A DNA stretch of 64,000 bases from Prochlorococcus sp. AG-402-A04 (GTDB taxonomy: Bacteria; Cyanobacteriota; Cyanobacteriia; PCC-6307; Cyanobiaceae), in assembly GCA_003278045.1 (NCBI GenBank), contig QCHG01000001.1, positions 1 to 64,000 of the forward strand, written 5' to 3'. The notes beneath the pieces are model-generated. The model saw only the letters and a program-made list of their open reading frames with translations, made no database searches and was not told where the DNA came from. The position numbers and the translations under genes are program-made. Shown piece after piece: positions 50,771 through 59,632 of this stretch (position 1 is the first letter of the stretch; each line of letters begins with the position of its first letter).

Positions 50771-52777
50771 TTATAGAATTTCTTTCGTCTTATTAACTAC
50801 GTTTTCGACTGTAAATCCAAAATTTTTCATACATTCTCCACCTGGTGCTGATGCACCAAATCTATCCATAGTAATACAAATTCCATCAAAACCTGTATAT
50901 TTATGCCAACCAAATGAATGAGCAGCTTCTACTACAACTCTTTTTTTCACACTACTAGGTAAAACACTTTCTTTATAAGATTCTTCTTGCTCTTCAAAGA
51001 GTTCTACGCAAGGCATAGAAACAACTCTAATTTTTTTACCTAAGCTTGAAATTTCCTTACTTGCTTCAATGCAAAGATTCAGTTCGCTTCCAGTACCAAT
51101 AAATATTAGATCTGGTGTTCCTTCACAATCGGAAACTACATATCCCCCTAGAGCAACTTTGTCGATCGAAGTATTTTCTTGATTTGGCATACCTTGTCTA
51201 CTTAAACAAAGGGCAGAAGGTCTTTTTCGATTTTGAATAGCAAGCTTATAAGCTCCGCTCGTCTCGTTGCCATCTCCAGGTCTGAAAACTAGCATGTTAG
51301 GCATGGCCCGTAGAGAAGGGATAGTTTCAATGGGTTGATGTGTTGGACCATCTTCTCCTACACCAATTGAATCGTGAGTTAAGACATAGATTACTCCTAA
51401 TTCGCTAAGTGCTGAAAGTCTCATTGAGCCCCTCATATAATCGGCGAAAACAAGGAAGGTTCCACCATAAGGGATAAGACCACTATTGTGATAGGCAATA
51501 CCATTAAGTACAGCTGCCATTGCATGCTCTCGTACGCCAAAATGTAAATATCTTTTTTCAGGGCTATTTGGTTGGAATGATCCACTTTCGCCTTTTATAT
51601 CTGTGTAATTTGAGTGAGTTAAATCTGCAGATCCGCCAATTAATTCAGGTAGGTTAGGACCTAGAGCACCCAAACATATTTGTGAATGCTTTCTGGTGGC
51701 TAACCCTTTATCATCAGGGGAATAAGAGGGGAGATCTGAGTCCCAATTCTCAGGTAATTGACCCTCTAACATTCTTTTTAACTCGGCTCCTTCAGAGGGA
51801 TATTTTTTTTGATATTGTTCAAATTTAGAATCCCATTCTTTCTCTAAACTTTCACCTTTGTTTAACGATTTTCTAAAATGTGCATATACTTCATTGGGTA
51901 TTTCAAATGGAGGATATTCCCAATTTAGAAATTCTCGAGTTAATGCAGCTTCTTCTTCTCCAACAGCTGCTCCATGAATTCCAGCAGTATCGGATTTGTT
52001 GGGAGAACCATAACCTATGGTTGTAGAAATTTTTATAATTGAAGGCTTGTCTGTAATTAATTTTGCTTTTTCGATAGCTTCTGTGATTCCTTTAACATCA
52101 TGATTCCCATCTTCAACATGTTGTACATGCCATCCATAAGCTTCGTATCTTTTTAGGACATCTTCTGTAAAAGAAACGTCGGTTCGCCCATCAATTGTAA
52201 TTTGATTATCGTCATAAAGTGCAATTAATTTTCCAAGCTTAAGATGACCAGCTAATGAGCAGGCCTCTGATGCAATACCTTCTTGATTACAGCCATCACC
52301 CATTATTACGTAAGTATAGTGATCAACGATATTGCAATCAGGCTTATTAAATTTAGCTGCTAAGTGTGTTTCCGCTATTGCTAAACCAACTGCATTTGAA
52401 ATTCCTGCTCCAAGAGGCCCAGCTGTAACTTCAACACCTTCAGTTTCGAATGTTTCTGGATGTCCCGGAGTTTTTGATCCCCATTGCCTAAATTCTTTAA
52501 TATCTTCTATGGAAACTGATTTATATCCTGTTAAATGAAGCAAGGAATACAACAGCATACAGCCATGACCAGCTGATAATACAAAACGGTCTCTATTGAA
52601 CCATTTTGGGTTGTTAGGATTGTGATTAAGTATGTTTTGCCATAATGCATAACCCATAGGTGCACATCCCATTGGCAATCCAGGATGACCACTATTAGAT
52701 TTATTTACTGCATCTACAGCAAGCATTCTTATACTATTTACACAAAGTGATTCTAATGAAACAGATGCAGCGACCAT
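50771..52777 (-). CDS. tkt: Transketolase
   Basis: A 668-residue thiamin-diphosphate enzyme of the Calvin cycle and pentose phosphate pathway, moving two-carbon units between sugar phosphates. The ThDP/Mg2+ site is [15 protein letters not shown] with [10 protein letters not shown], and [13 protein letters not shown] supplies residues of the catalytic centre; [12 protein letters not shown] is near the N-terminus. Length matches bacterial transketolases. It needs the cofactor whose synthesis begins with the adjacent convergent thiC, which may be chance. fabF is 43 bases upstream on the same strand. Confidence 0.97.
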   Translation of the reverse strand: MVAASVSLESLCVNSIRMLAVDAVNKSNSGHPGLPMGCAPMGYALWQNILNHNPNNPKWFNRDRFVLSAGHGCMLLYSLLHLTGYKSVSIEDIKEFRQWGSKTPGHPETFETEGVEVTAGPLGAGISNAVGLAIAETHLAAKFNKPDCNIVDHYTYVIMGDGCNQEGIASEACSLAGHLKLGKLIALYDDNQITIDGRTDVSFTEDVLKRYEAYGWHVQHVEDGNHDVKGITEAIEKAKLITDKPSIIKISTTIGYGSPNKSDTAGIHGAAVGEEEAALTREFLNWEYPPFEIPNEVYAHFRKSLNKGESLEKEWDSKFEQYQKKYPSEGAELKRMLEGQLPENWDSDLPSYSPDDKGLATRKHSQICLGALGPNLPELIGGSADLTHSNYTDIKGESGSFQPNSPEKRYLHFGVREHAMAAVLNGIAYHNSGLIPYGGTFLVFADYMRGSMRLSALSELGVIYVLTHDSIGVGEDGPTHQPIETIPSLRAMPNMLVFRPGDGNETSGAYKLAIQNRKRPSALCLSRQGMPNQENTSIDKVALGGYVVSDCEGTPDLIFIGTGSELNLCIEASKEISSLGKKIRVVSMPCVELFEEQEESYKESVLPSSVKKRVVVEAAHSFGWHKYTGFDGICITMDRFGASAPGGECMKNFGFTVENVVNKTKEIL

Positions 52778-52820
52778 TGTTTTAAAATAAGTTAAGTTGG
52801 AAATACAGAATTGGTTGTCT

Positions 52821-54065
52821 TCAATTCATTTTGCTGAAAGCAAGGCAAACATTGTGACCACCAAAGCCGAAAGAATTAGAAAGAGCAACTCCTAATTGAG
52901 CTTCTCTTGCATTATTTGGTACATAATCAAGATCACATTCAGGATCTCGATTGACGTAGTTAATTGTAGGAGGGATAAAATTATGTGTCAAAGAAAGTAT
53001 ACAAGCTACAGCTTCTATACCTCCTGAGCCTCCTAGGAGATGACCTGTCATCGACTTAGTAGAGCTTACAGGAATGAGGTAAGATCTGTCTCTAAAAATA
53101 GATTTAATTGCAGAAGTTTCATTTTTATCATTAGCTGATGTACTTGTCCCATGAGCATTTATGTAATCAACTTTTTCAATGCTAAGACCAGCGTCTTCAA
53201 TTGCTAATTTGATAGCTTTGGCTCCTCCAATCCCGCCTGGAGATGGAGCAGTTATGTGATGTGCATCACATGTTGTTCCATAACCAACTATTTCTGCATA
53301 AATTCTCGCATTCCTTTTTTGTGCATTTTCTAAAGTTTCTAAAACAAGAATTCCAGATCCCTCTCCAATAACAAATCCATCTCTTTCTGCATCAAAAGGT
53401 CTACTAGCAGTTTGAGGGCTTTCATTTCTGGAAGACAGAGCTTTAGCACTGGCAAAACCAGCTACTCCGAGAGGTGTAATACTTGCTTCTGCTCCCCCAC
53501 AGATCATTGCATCTGCTTTCCCAAGTTGGAGTAATCTAAAAGAATCACCAATTGCATTTGAACCGGCTGCGCAAGCGGTGGAAACAGAGGAACTAGGTCC
53601 TTTTGCACCCAAAGCGATTGCAGCCAATCCAGTGGCCATGTTTGGTATCATCATTGGGACTGTAAATGGACTTACTCTTTTAGGCCCTTTATGACTCAAT
53701 ATTTGAGCTTGACTTTCCATAGTTAGTAAGCCTCCAACACCAGAACCAATAATCACTCCAATTCTTGAAGCATTAGCTTCAGTAATTTCAAGTCCAGAAT
53801 CATTAAAGGCTTGCTTTGCAGCAATAACTCCAAACTGGGAAAAACGATCCCATCTTTTGGATTCCTTAGCTTCAATAAAATTTTCAGATTGAAGATTTTT
53901 TACTTCTGCAGCAAATTTGCAGGTATGTTGTTCAGGATCAAAGAGAGTAATATTTGAAACCCCATTAGTACCTGTTTGAAGACCGACTAAATATTCATCA
54001 ATGTTATTACCAATTGGAGTTACTGCTCCGATACCAGTAATAACTACTCGATGGAAATTTGGCAT
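52821..54065 (-). CDS. fabF: Beta-ketoacyl-ACP synthase II
   Basis: A 414-residue condensing enzyme that extends acyl chains on ACP. The nucleophile is C165 in STACAAGSN, with histidines in [15 protein letters not shown] and [12 protein letters not shown], and [10 protein letters not shown] at the N-terminus. It is full length. acpP lies six bases upstream on the same strand, the usual acpP-fabF pair, and tkt follows 43 bases downstream. Confidence 0.97.
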   Translation of the reverse strand: MPNFHRVVITGIGAVTPIGNNIDEYLVGLQTGTNGVSNITLFDPEQHTCKFAAEVKNLQSENFIEAKESKRWDRFSQFGVIAAKQAFNDSGLEITEANASRIGVIIGSGVGGLLTMESQAQILSHKGPKRVSPFTVPMMIPNMATGLAAIALGAKGPSSSVSTACAAGSNAIGDSFRLLQLGKADAMICGGAEASITPLGVAGFASAKALSSRNESPQTASRPFDAERDGFVIGEGSGILVLETLENAQKRNARIYAEIVGYGTTCDAHHITAPSPGGIGGAKAIKLAIEDAGLSIEKVDYINAHGTSTSANDKNETSAIKSIFRDRSYLIPVSSTKSMTGHLLGGSGGIEAVACILSLTHNFIPPTINYVNRDPECDLDYVPNNAREAQLGVALSNSFGFGGHNVCLAFSKMN

Positions 54066-54071
54066 CCTATA

Positions 54072-54311
54072 CTAACCTTTTTTTTCTTCGATGAATTTTA
54101 CTGCATCGCCAACAGTTGCTATTCCTTCAGCTGCTTCATCAGGAATTTCAATATCAAATGCTTCTTCAAGAGCCATTACTAATTCAACAGTATCTAGAGA
54201 GTCTGCACCTAAATCATTTTGGAAATTTGAATCTGATTTGACTTCTCCTGCTTCAACGCTTAATTGTTCTGAAACAATAGAACAGACTTTTTCAAGGATT
54301 TCTTGTGACAT
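54072..54311 (-). CDS. acpP: Acyl carrier protein
   Basis: A 79-residue acidic four-helix protein. The phosphopantetheine attachment serine is S38 in [17 protein letters not shown]. It carries growing acyl chains for fatty acid synthesis and is paired with fabF six bases downstream. It diverges from psaC with 134 bases between, a region that must hold promoters for a lipid gene and a photosystem gene. Confidence 0.97.
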   Translation of the reverse strand: MSQEILEKVCSIVSEQLSVEAGEVKSDSNFQNDLGADSLDTVELVMALEEAFDIEIPDEAAEGIATVGDAVKFIEEKKG

Positions 54312-54403
54312 AGTTTATGGAAATTACTAAATTATCTATATGATTTTATGCCCTAGAGTTAACAAGAGTGAAGCATATCTTAATTTTTTTAATTTCTTTG
54401 TAA

Positions 54404-54721
<318 letters not shown>

Positions 54722-54746
54722 GTTTTAAGAGAGTCCATGTTTTAGT

Positions 54747-54758
54747 AAATACGTATTT
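54747..54758. promoter_or_regulatory. 12-bp palindrome upstream of glmS
   Basis: AAATACGTATTT is a perfect palindrome that ends eight bases before the probable glmS -10 element, overlapping the -35 region. This is a typical place for a repressor site. The binding factor is unknown, and A+T-rich palindromes arise by chance more readily than others. Confidence 0.3.
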
Positions 54759-54766
54759 TAATTCAA

Positions 54767-54772
54767 TATAAT
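54767..54772 (+). promoter_or_regulatory. Probable -10 element of glmS
   Basis: TATAAT lies 16 bases before the ATG of glmS, giving a very short leader. No clear -35 is seen; the space is taken by a palindrome. The short leader argues against a glmS-type ribozyme here. Confidence 0.4.
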
Positions 54773-54788
54773 TGAAAAAAAAATTCGT

Positions 54789-56684
54789 ATGTGTGGAATA
54801 GTTGCTGTAACTGGATATAAAAAAGCTTTACCATTATTAATTAATGGTTTAGAAAAACTTGAATATAGAGGTTATGATTCTGCAGGTATTGCAATAATAA
54901 ACTCCGAAACAAATTTTATTTCTTGTAATAAAGCAGAAGGAAAACTCAAGAATTTAATAAGTAATCTTAATGATCATAATATTCCTGGAACTGTGGGTAT
55001 AGGACATACAAGATGGGCAACTCATGGAAAACCTGAGGTTAAAAATGCACATCCTCATACCGATAGTTTAGGAAATATAGCAGTTGTTCAAAATGGTATT
55101 ATTGAAAATTTCCAAGATTTAAAAAATAAATTAGAGGAAGAGGGCATCATTTTTAATTCTGATACAGATACAGAGGTAATACCCCATCTAATTCAAAGAG
55201 AGTTAAATACATTAAGTAAACTGAATCTTGAGAATAATGGGTCAACATTATTAGTAGCTGTGAGAAATGTATTATCAGATTTAGAAGGATCTTACGCTTT
55301 AGCTGTTTTATGGTCTGGTGCACCAACCTCTTTGGTAGTTGCAAGAAGAAAAGCACCCTTGATAATTGGTTTGGGTGAAGGAGAATTTATTTGTGCTAGT
55401 GATACTCTCGCCATTGCAAACTTTACGAATATTATTTTGCCTATGGAGGATGAAGAAATAGCTTTGTTGACTCCGCTTGGAATTGAAATATATGACTCAA
55501 ACAACGAGAGACAATATAGAAATCCAGTTTCTCTAAAAGTCTCAGAGCAAATAATGGATAAGATGAATTTCAAACACTACATGTTGAAAGAGATATATGA
55601 TCAGCCACAAACTGCAAAAAACTGGTTGGAAAATTATTTAATTAAGAACTCAGATAATGGTCAATATCAAATCAAATATCCATTTGATACAGAGTTTTTT
55701 CAATCAATAGAAAGAATTGAAATTATTGCTTGCGGTACAAGTAAACATGCTGCAATGGTGGGCAGCTACTTATTAGAGCAATTTTCAGGTATCCCTACAA
55801 ATGTTTTTTATGCAAGCGAATTTCGATATTCACCACCACCACTATTGCCAAATACACTAACCATTGGAGTTACTCAATCCGGAGAAACTGCTGATACAAT
55901 TGCGGCGATCGATATGGAAATCAAAAGACGTTCTTTAATTGAAAATGAAAAATTTAAACCCAATCTTATTGCGATAACAAATAGAAAAGAGAGTTCTATA
56001 GGAAGGCAGGTCTCAAACATAATTGATATCTGTGCAGGAATAGAAGTTGGAGTTGCAGCAACAAAAACTTTTTTTGCTCAATTACTTTCTTTTTATGGAT
56101 TAGCCATAAAATTTGCTCAAATTAAAGGTAATCAAAGTCCTGATGAAATAGGTAAATTAATAAACGAACTTATAAAACTTCCGCCATTACTGGAGGATCT
56201 TTTAGAGAAACATAATAAATCTTCAGAAAAGCTAGCACATGATTTTTTTAATATTAAAGATGTTATTTTTTTAGGAAGAGGAATAAATTATCCTATTGCT
56301 CTTGAAGGCGCGTTAAAACTTAAAGAAATTAGTTACATTCATGCAGCTGGATATCCTGCTGGTGAAATGAAACATGGTCCAATAGCTTTGTTAGATAAAA
56401 AAGTACCTGTAATTTCTATTGCCTCTCCTGGTGAGGTTTTTGATAAAGTTATCAGTAATGCTCAAGAAGCAAAAGCTAGAGATTCATATTTGATTGGGAT
56501 TGCTCCCGAATGTAATGGGACTGAAATATTTGATTATTTAATGAAAGTTCCTGCCTCTAATGAATGGATTTCACCTCTACTTAATATACTACCTTTACAA
56601 TTATTGAGTTATCATATTGCAGCTCATAGGGGACTTGACGTGGATCAACCAAGAAATTTAGCTAAAAGTGTAACTGTTGAATAA
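54789..56684 (+). CDS. glmS: Glucosamine--fructose-6-phosphate aminotransferase
   Basis: A 631-residue glutamine amidotransferase that makes glucosamine-6-phosphate for peptidoglycan and lipopolysaccharide. The catalytic C2 follows the initiator (MCGIVAV), GHTRWATHG is in the glutaminase domain, and two SIS domains follow with CGTSKHAAMVG and TQSGETADT; the C-terminus ends LDVDQPRNLAKSVTVE. It converges with rimM across 31 bases of A/T runs without a convincing hairpin. Confidence 0.97.
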   Translation: MCGIVAVTGYKKALPLLINGLEKLEYRGYDSAGIAIINSETNFISCNKAEGKLKNLISNLNDHNIPGTVGIGHTRWATHGKPEVKNAHPHTDSLGNIAVVQNGIIENFQDLKNKLEEEGIIFNSDTDTEVIPHLIQRELNTLSKLNLENNGSTLLVAVRNVLSDLEGSYALAVLWSGAPTSLVVARRKAPLIIGLGEGEFICASDTLAIANFTNIILPMEDEEIALLTPLGIEIYDSNNERQYRNPVSLKVSEQIMDKMNFKHYMLKEIYDQPQTAKNWLENYLIKNSDNGQYQIKYPFDTEFFQSIERIEIIACGTSKHAAMVGSYLLEQFSGIPTNVFYASEFRYSPPPLLPNTLTIGVTQSGETADTIAAIDMEIKRRSLIENEKFKPNLIAITNRKESSIGRQVSNIIDICAGIEVGVAATKTFFAQLLSFYGLAIKFAQIKGNQSPDEIGKLINELIKLPPLLEDLLEKHNKSSEKLAHDFFNIKDVIFLGRGINYPIALEGALKLKEISYIHAAGYPAGEMKHGPIALLDKKVPVISIASPGEVFDKVISNAQEAKARDSYLIGIAPECNGTEIFDYLMKVPASNEWISPLLNILPLQLLSYHIAAHRGLDVDQPRNLAKSVTVE

Positions 56685-56715
56685 TCAGTTTTTTACAAAT
56701 TTTTTATTTTTTAAT

Positions 56716-57255
56716 TTATAGCTCTAAAAGTCCATTGGGAGGATTGATGATTAGAAAATTATTTTTTATATCTATTAATGGGACTATTTCTTTAACAAAT
56801 GGTATTAGAACTTTTTTTTGATTTTTAAATAGTTCAATAACAAGTAAATTATTTTTCTCATTTTCTAAATTGATAACTTTCCCAATTTTTTTTAATTCAT
56901 CATTTTCTAAAGTCTTGACTTCGAGATTTAGAAGTTCTAACAAGTGGAATTCTTCCTTTTGTAATTTGGGTAGTGTATCGGATTTTACAATAATTTTAAA
57001 TTTTTTCAGTTTTTCCGCATGATTTCTTGTATTTATTCCTTGGAATTTAACTATGAAGGTCTCTTTACCAGGCTGTTTGAAACCAGATATAAGTTCTATT
57101 TTTGAAGGAGGTTCGTTTTCTTTTTGCAACCATCTAATTCCTGGTTTTAAAAATCTTTCTTCAAAATCACTAAGAGATTTAACCTTTACCTGTCCATTAA
57201 TTCCATGACATGATGTTATCAATCCAACCGTCAACCATTCATTTTTAATTATCAT
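56716..57255 (-). CDS. rimM: 16S rRNA processing protein RimM
   Basis: A 179-residue ribosome maturation factor that binds S19 and helps 30S head assembly. The N-terminal barrel has [24 protein letters not shown] and the PRC-barrel C-terminal domain has [12 protein letters not shown] and [23 protein letters not shown]. Length is normal. Only 24 bases separate its start from that of ndhS on the other strand. The gene usually travels with trmD or rpsP in other bacteria, but not here. Confidence 0.93.
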   Translation of the reverse strand: MIIKNEWLTVGLITSCHGINGQVKVKSLSDFEERFLKPGIRWLQKENEPPSKIELISGFKQPGKETFIVKFQGINTRNHAEKLKKFKIIVKSDTLPKLQKEEFHLLELLNLEVKTLENDELKKIGKVINLENEKNNLLVIELFKNQKKVLIPFVKEIVPLIDIKNNFLIINPPNGLLEL

Positions 57256-57279
57256 ATATTGTATTAGAGTGAGTATTTT

Positions 57280-57465
57280 ATGGAATTATCTACTAAACCC
57301 ATTCTCCCTGGATCTTTTGTTGTTGTAAAAGACAATAATTCCATTTATAGAGGATATAAAGGGTTTGTACAAAGAGTTACAAAAAAAAATGCAGCGGTTC
57401 TGTTTGAAGGAGGTAATTGGGATAAACTCATTACTTTTCAGCTAACCAATTTAGAAATAGTATAA
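57280..57465 (+). CDS. ndhS: NAD(P)H dehydrogenase-like complex subunit NdhS
   Basis: A 61-residue SH3-like protein. The core [41 protein letters not shown] and TFQLTNLE matches NdhS, the small subunit that forms the ferredoxin-binding site of the photosynthetic NDH-1 complex in cyclic electron flow. About eight residues precede the usual start. It is squeezed between divergent rimM (24 bases) and convergent rnc (three bases). Confidence 0.9.
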   Translation: MELSTKPILPGSFVVVKDNNSIYRGYKGFVQRVTKKNAAVLFEGGNWDKLITFQLTNLEIV

Positions 57466-57468
57466 AAA

Positions 57469-58218
57469 TTATATTGTACCTGTAGTAATAAATTTTTCTA
57501 TCAAAACTCTAGCTGCATTTGTTTCTGCTTGTTTATGGGACTTGCCGAATGCAGATGATTCTTTTAATCCTTCGATGAATATATCGCAAGAAAATCTTTT
57601 AGAGTCCCCATTTTTCTTTGAGACTTCAATTATTTTATAAACTGGCAAATCAAAACCTTTACTTTGACACCACTCTTGCAATACTGTTTTAGATTTAAAT
57701 TTATAAGGAGCTCTTAAAAATATTTCTGAATCTTCCTCCCAAATATCGTCTAACCAAAGATTGACTTCCTGAATGGAATTAAAGCACTTGTAAACAGCAC
57801 CGATTAAAGCTTCTGTAGCTTCACCAATAATAGTATTTTTTGAATTTTCATCACCAAGAGCTTTAGGACCTTTAATTATTAATTTTTCTATATCAATTTT
57901 TTTCCCTAATTTAGTTAACCATTCATCACTTACAATTTGTGCTCTTAGCTCTGATCTTTCTCCTACATTCATTCGAGGATATTTTTTTTCAATAAAATTA
58001 GAAGCCGCTAATCTGAGTACTGCATCTCCGAAAAATTCTAGTTTTTCATAATTTAATATTTTATCCTCTGAGGAGTGGATCAATGCTTGATTAAAATCTT
58101 GAAAAATTGAAATATTTTGAGTTCTAATTATTTCAGAAAATCTTTGTGATTTGATATTTAAAGACTTTAAAAAAGTAGTTATTTGATTAATCCTCTTAGC
58201 GTTAATTATATTTTTCAT
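57469..58218 (-). CDS. rnc: Ribonuclease III
   Basis: A 249-residue double-strand-specific endoribonuclease for rRNA and mRNA processing. The catalytic signature is YEKLEFFGDAVLRLAAS, with a second acidic motif in GEATEALIGAVY; the C-terminal dsRNA-binding domain spans about 175-245 with SAFGKSHKQAETNAARVLI. The gene starts 25 bases after the 3' end of rnpB on the same strand, so the mRNA may be processed from an rnpB readthrough transcript. Confidence 0.96.
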   Translation of the reverse strand: MKNIINAKRINQITTFLKSLNIKSQRFSEIIRTQNISIFQDFNQALIHSSEDKILNYEKLEFFGDAVLRLAASNFIEKKYPRMNVGERSELRAQIVSDEWLTKLGKKIDIEKLIIKGPKALGDENSKNTIIGEATEALIGAVYKCFNSIQEVNLWLDDIWEEDSEIFLRAPYKFKSKTVLQEWCQSKGFDLPVYKIIEVSKKNGDSKRFSCDIFIEGLKESSAFGKSHKQAETNAARVLIEKFITTGTI

Positions 58219-58243
58219 TTGATTTGAATAATTACAAAAATTA

Positions 58244-58622
58244 GAAAGCAGGTCATAAGCCGGGTTCTGTTCATCTTAATTAATAAAATGGGCAATCATC
58301 TATCTAGGACTGGAATTACTTCACAGTCTCAAGCGGCGCTTAATAGTAGATTGTGTAATGGTCATAAATCTACTAAGCCTTGCTCCCAGCCGGGGTTTAC
58401 CTAGCCAACACTTCTCAATGTTGCTGGTGCGCTCTTACCACACCCTTGCACCCTTGCCATACGTAAAGTATTAGGCGGTATGTTTCTGTGGCACTATCCT
58501 CACGGTTGCCCGCACTGGGAATTACCCAGCAAGCCTGACCATATGGGAGCCCGGACTTTCCTCAAGAAAGTTTTATTTTGGAAACAAAATAAAACTTTCT
58601 TGCGATTGCCTCTCCTGCTTTC
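58244..58622 (-). ncRNA. rnpB: RNase P RNA (M1 RNA)
   Basis: The catalytic RNA of RNase P, which trims 5' leaders of tRNAs. On the minus strand the 5' GAAAGCAGG pairs with 3' CCTGCTTTC (P1). Conserved parts follow in order: GAGGAAAGTCCGGGCTCC, GGGTAATTCCC-type P7-P10 region, GGTAAGAGCGCACCAGCA, and near the 3' end AGAACCCGGCTTATG. An exact 17-bp hairpin with a UUUC loop (58564-58601) forms P3. The length, about 379 nt, suits cyanobacteria. End positions are set by P1 pairing and could be off by a few bases. Confidence 0.95.
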
Positions 58623-58660
58623 ATTTAGCATAATGCTTATTACTCCAAAAATCATCTATT

Positions 58661-58734
<74 letters not shown>

Positions 58735-58812
58735 TAAAAATAAAAAACTATATGTAGTATGTGTGCAAACTTGCTACTCTCTAGCTAGCGTATAGTTAGT
58801 AGTAAATCTTTT

Positions 58813-59145
58813 ATGGCTAAGTTGCATGATATGCGTTTAAAGCTCTTAATTCAACAAGAGCATGAACGCATTTCTAAATCCAAACCTAATGATTTAGATC
58901 TTTCAATAGTTCAAGCGAGATGCCTTTGTTGGCTTGCTCTTTTGGCGGAAGCTCATGAAGATCAAGCAAATGATGCTGAAAAAAGAGGTGACGCCGAGCA
59001 AGCAATGGGATGGTTTGCTGATTCTATGAGACTAAGAGATGTTATTAATTTGGTTACGAGTATTGAGATACCTTTGCCAGATAGTCCAGATTCACTCGAT
59101 GAAAATGACGAATTATTGGATGGCCCTACAATTTTGCCTAATTAG
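58813..59145 (+). CDS. Conserved hypothetical protein
   Basis: A 110-residue, mostly helical soluble protein: MAKLHDMRLKLLIQQEHERI, IVQARCLCWLALLAEAHEDQ, and EKRGDAEQAMGWFADSMRLR form three amphipathic helices, and the end is acidic and Pro/Asp-rich (PLPDSPDSLDENDE). I recognise no characterised family. It is followed 31 bases later by another unknown gene on the same strand and may be cotranscribed with it. Codon use is like the neighbours. Confidence 0.65.
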   Translation: MAKLHDMRLKLLIQQEHERISKSKPNDLDLSIVQARCLCWLALLAEAHEDQANDAEKRGDAEQAMGWFADSMRLRDVINLVTSIEIPLPDSPDSLDENDELLDGPTILPN

Positions 59146-59176
59146 TGAGATGATATAAAAAGAATTATATTTACTT

Positions 59177-59632
59177 TTGACTGAAGAACCATGTCAATGC
59201 TCTGATTGTCAGAGATTTTATAAAGAGCATGATCGTCTGATTAGAGAATTTCCTACTTTTAAGCAGCAACAAGAATTGAATTGGGCATCAATACAATCTT
59301 TCAGAACTCTATGTACTAAAATGACTGATGATTTACAAAGAGAATTATCTGAAAGAGAATCAAATCAGGATATCAGTCCAGAAGATAAACATATCTCTGA
59401 TAAGGAAATTACTGAAGCTTTAGATGAACTTGAAAGTGTTAATGCTTATTTATATTCGATTGAGGCATTAATGGAAAGAATATTTGATGCAAAAATTTCA
59501 AACAGTATCGAATCAAAATTTAAAGAAATTGCTAATGAATTAGCTCCTGATCCATTAAATATGGATCGATTAATTTTGAATAGATTATTTCATCAAACTC
59601 CAGATTCACCAGATAAGAAAAATATCAATTAG
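59177..59632 (+). CDS. Conserved hypothetical protein with N-terminal CxCxxC
   Basis: A 151-residue soluble protein. The N-terminus has CQCSDC at 6-11, which could bind a metal, followed by helical segments FYKEHDRLIREFPTFKQQQE, SFRTLCTKMTDDLQRELSER, and ITEALDELESVNAYLYSIEA that may form a coiled-coil bundle. The start is TTG at 59177. No family is recognised. The last eight bases overlap the convergent glgP gene. Confidence 0.6.
   Translation: MTEEPCQCSDCQRFYKEHDRLIREFPTFKQQQELNWASIQSFRTLCTKMTDDLQRELSERESNQDISPEDKHISDKEITEALDELESVNAYLYSIEALMERIFDAKISNSIESKFKEIANELAPDPLNMDRLILNRLFHQTPDSPDKKNIN

Noticed and set aside
54773..54788. glmS ribozyme
   Set aside because: The leader between the likely promoter and the start is far too short and none of the ribozyme core is present.
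58735..58812. Promoter in the spacer after tRNA-Arg
   Set aside because: TTGCTA and TATAGT are present but only 14 bases apart, too close for a normal sigma-70 promoter.
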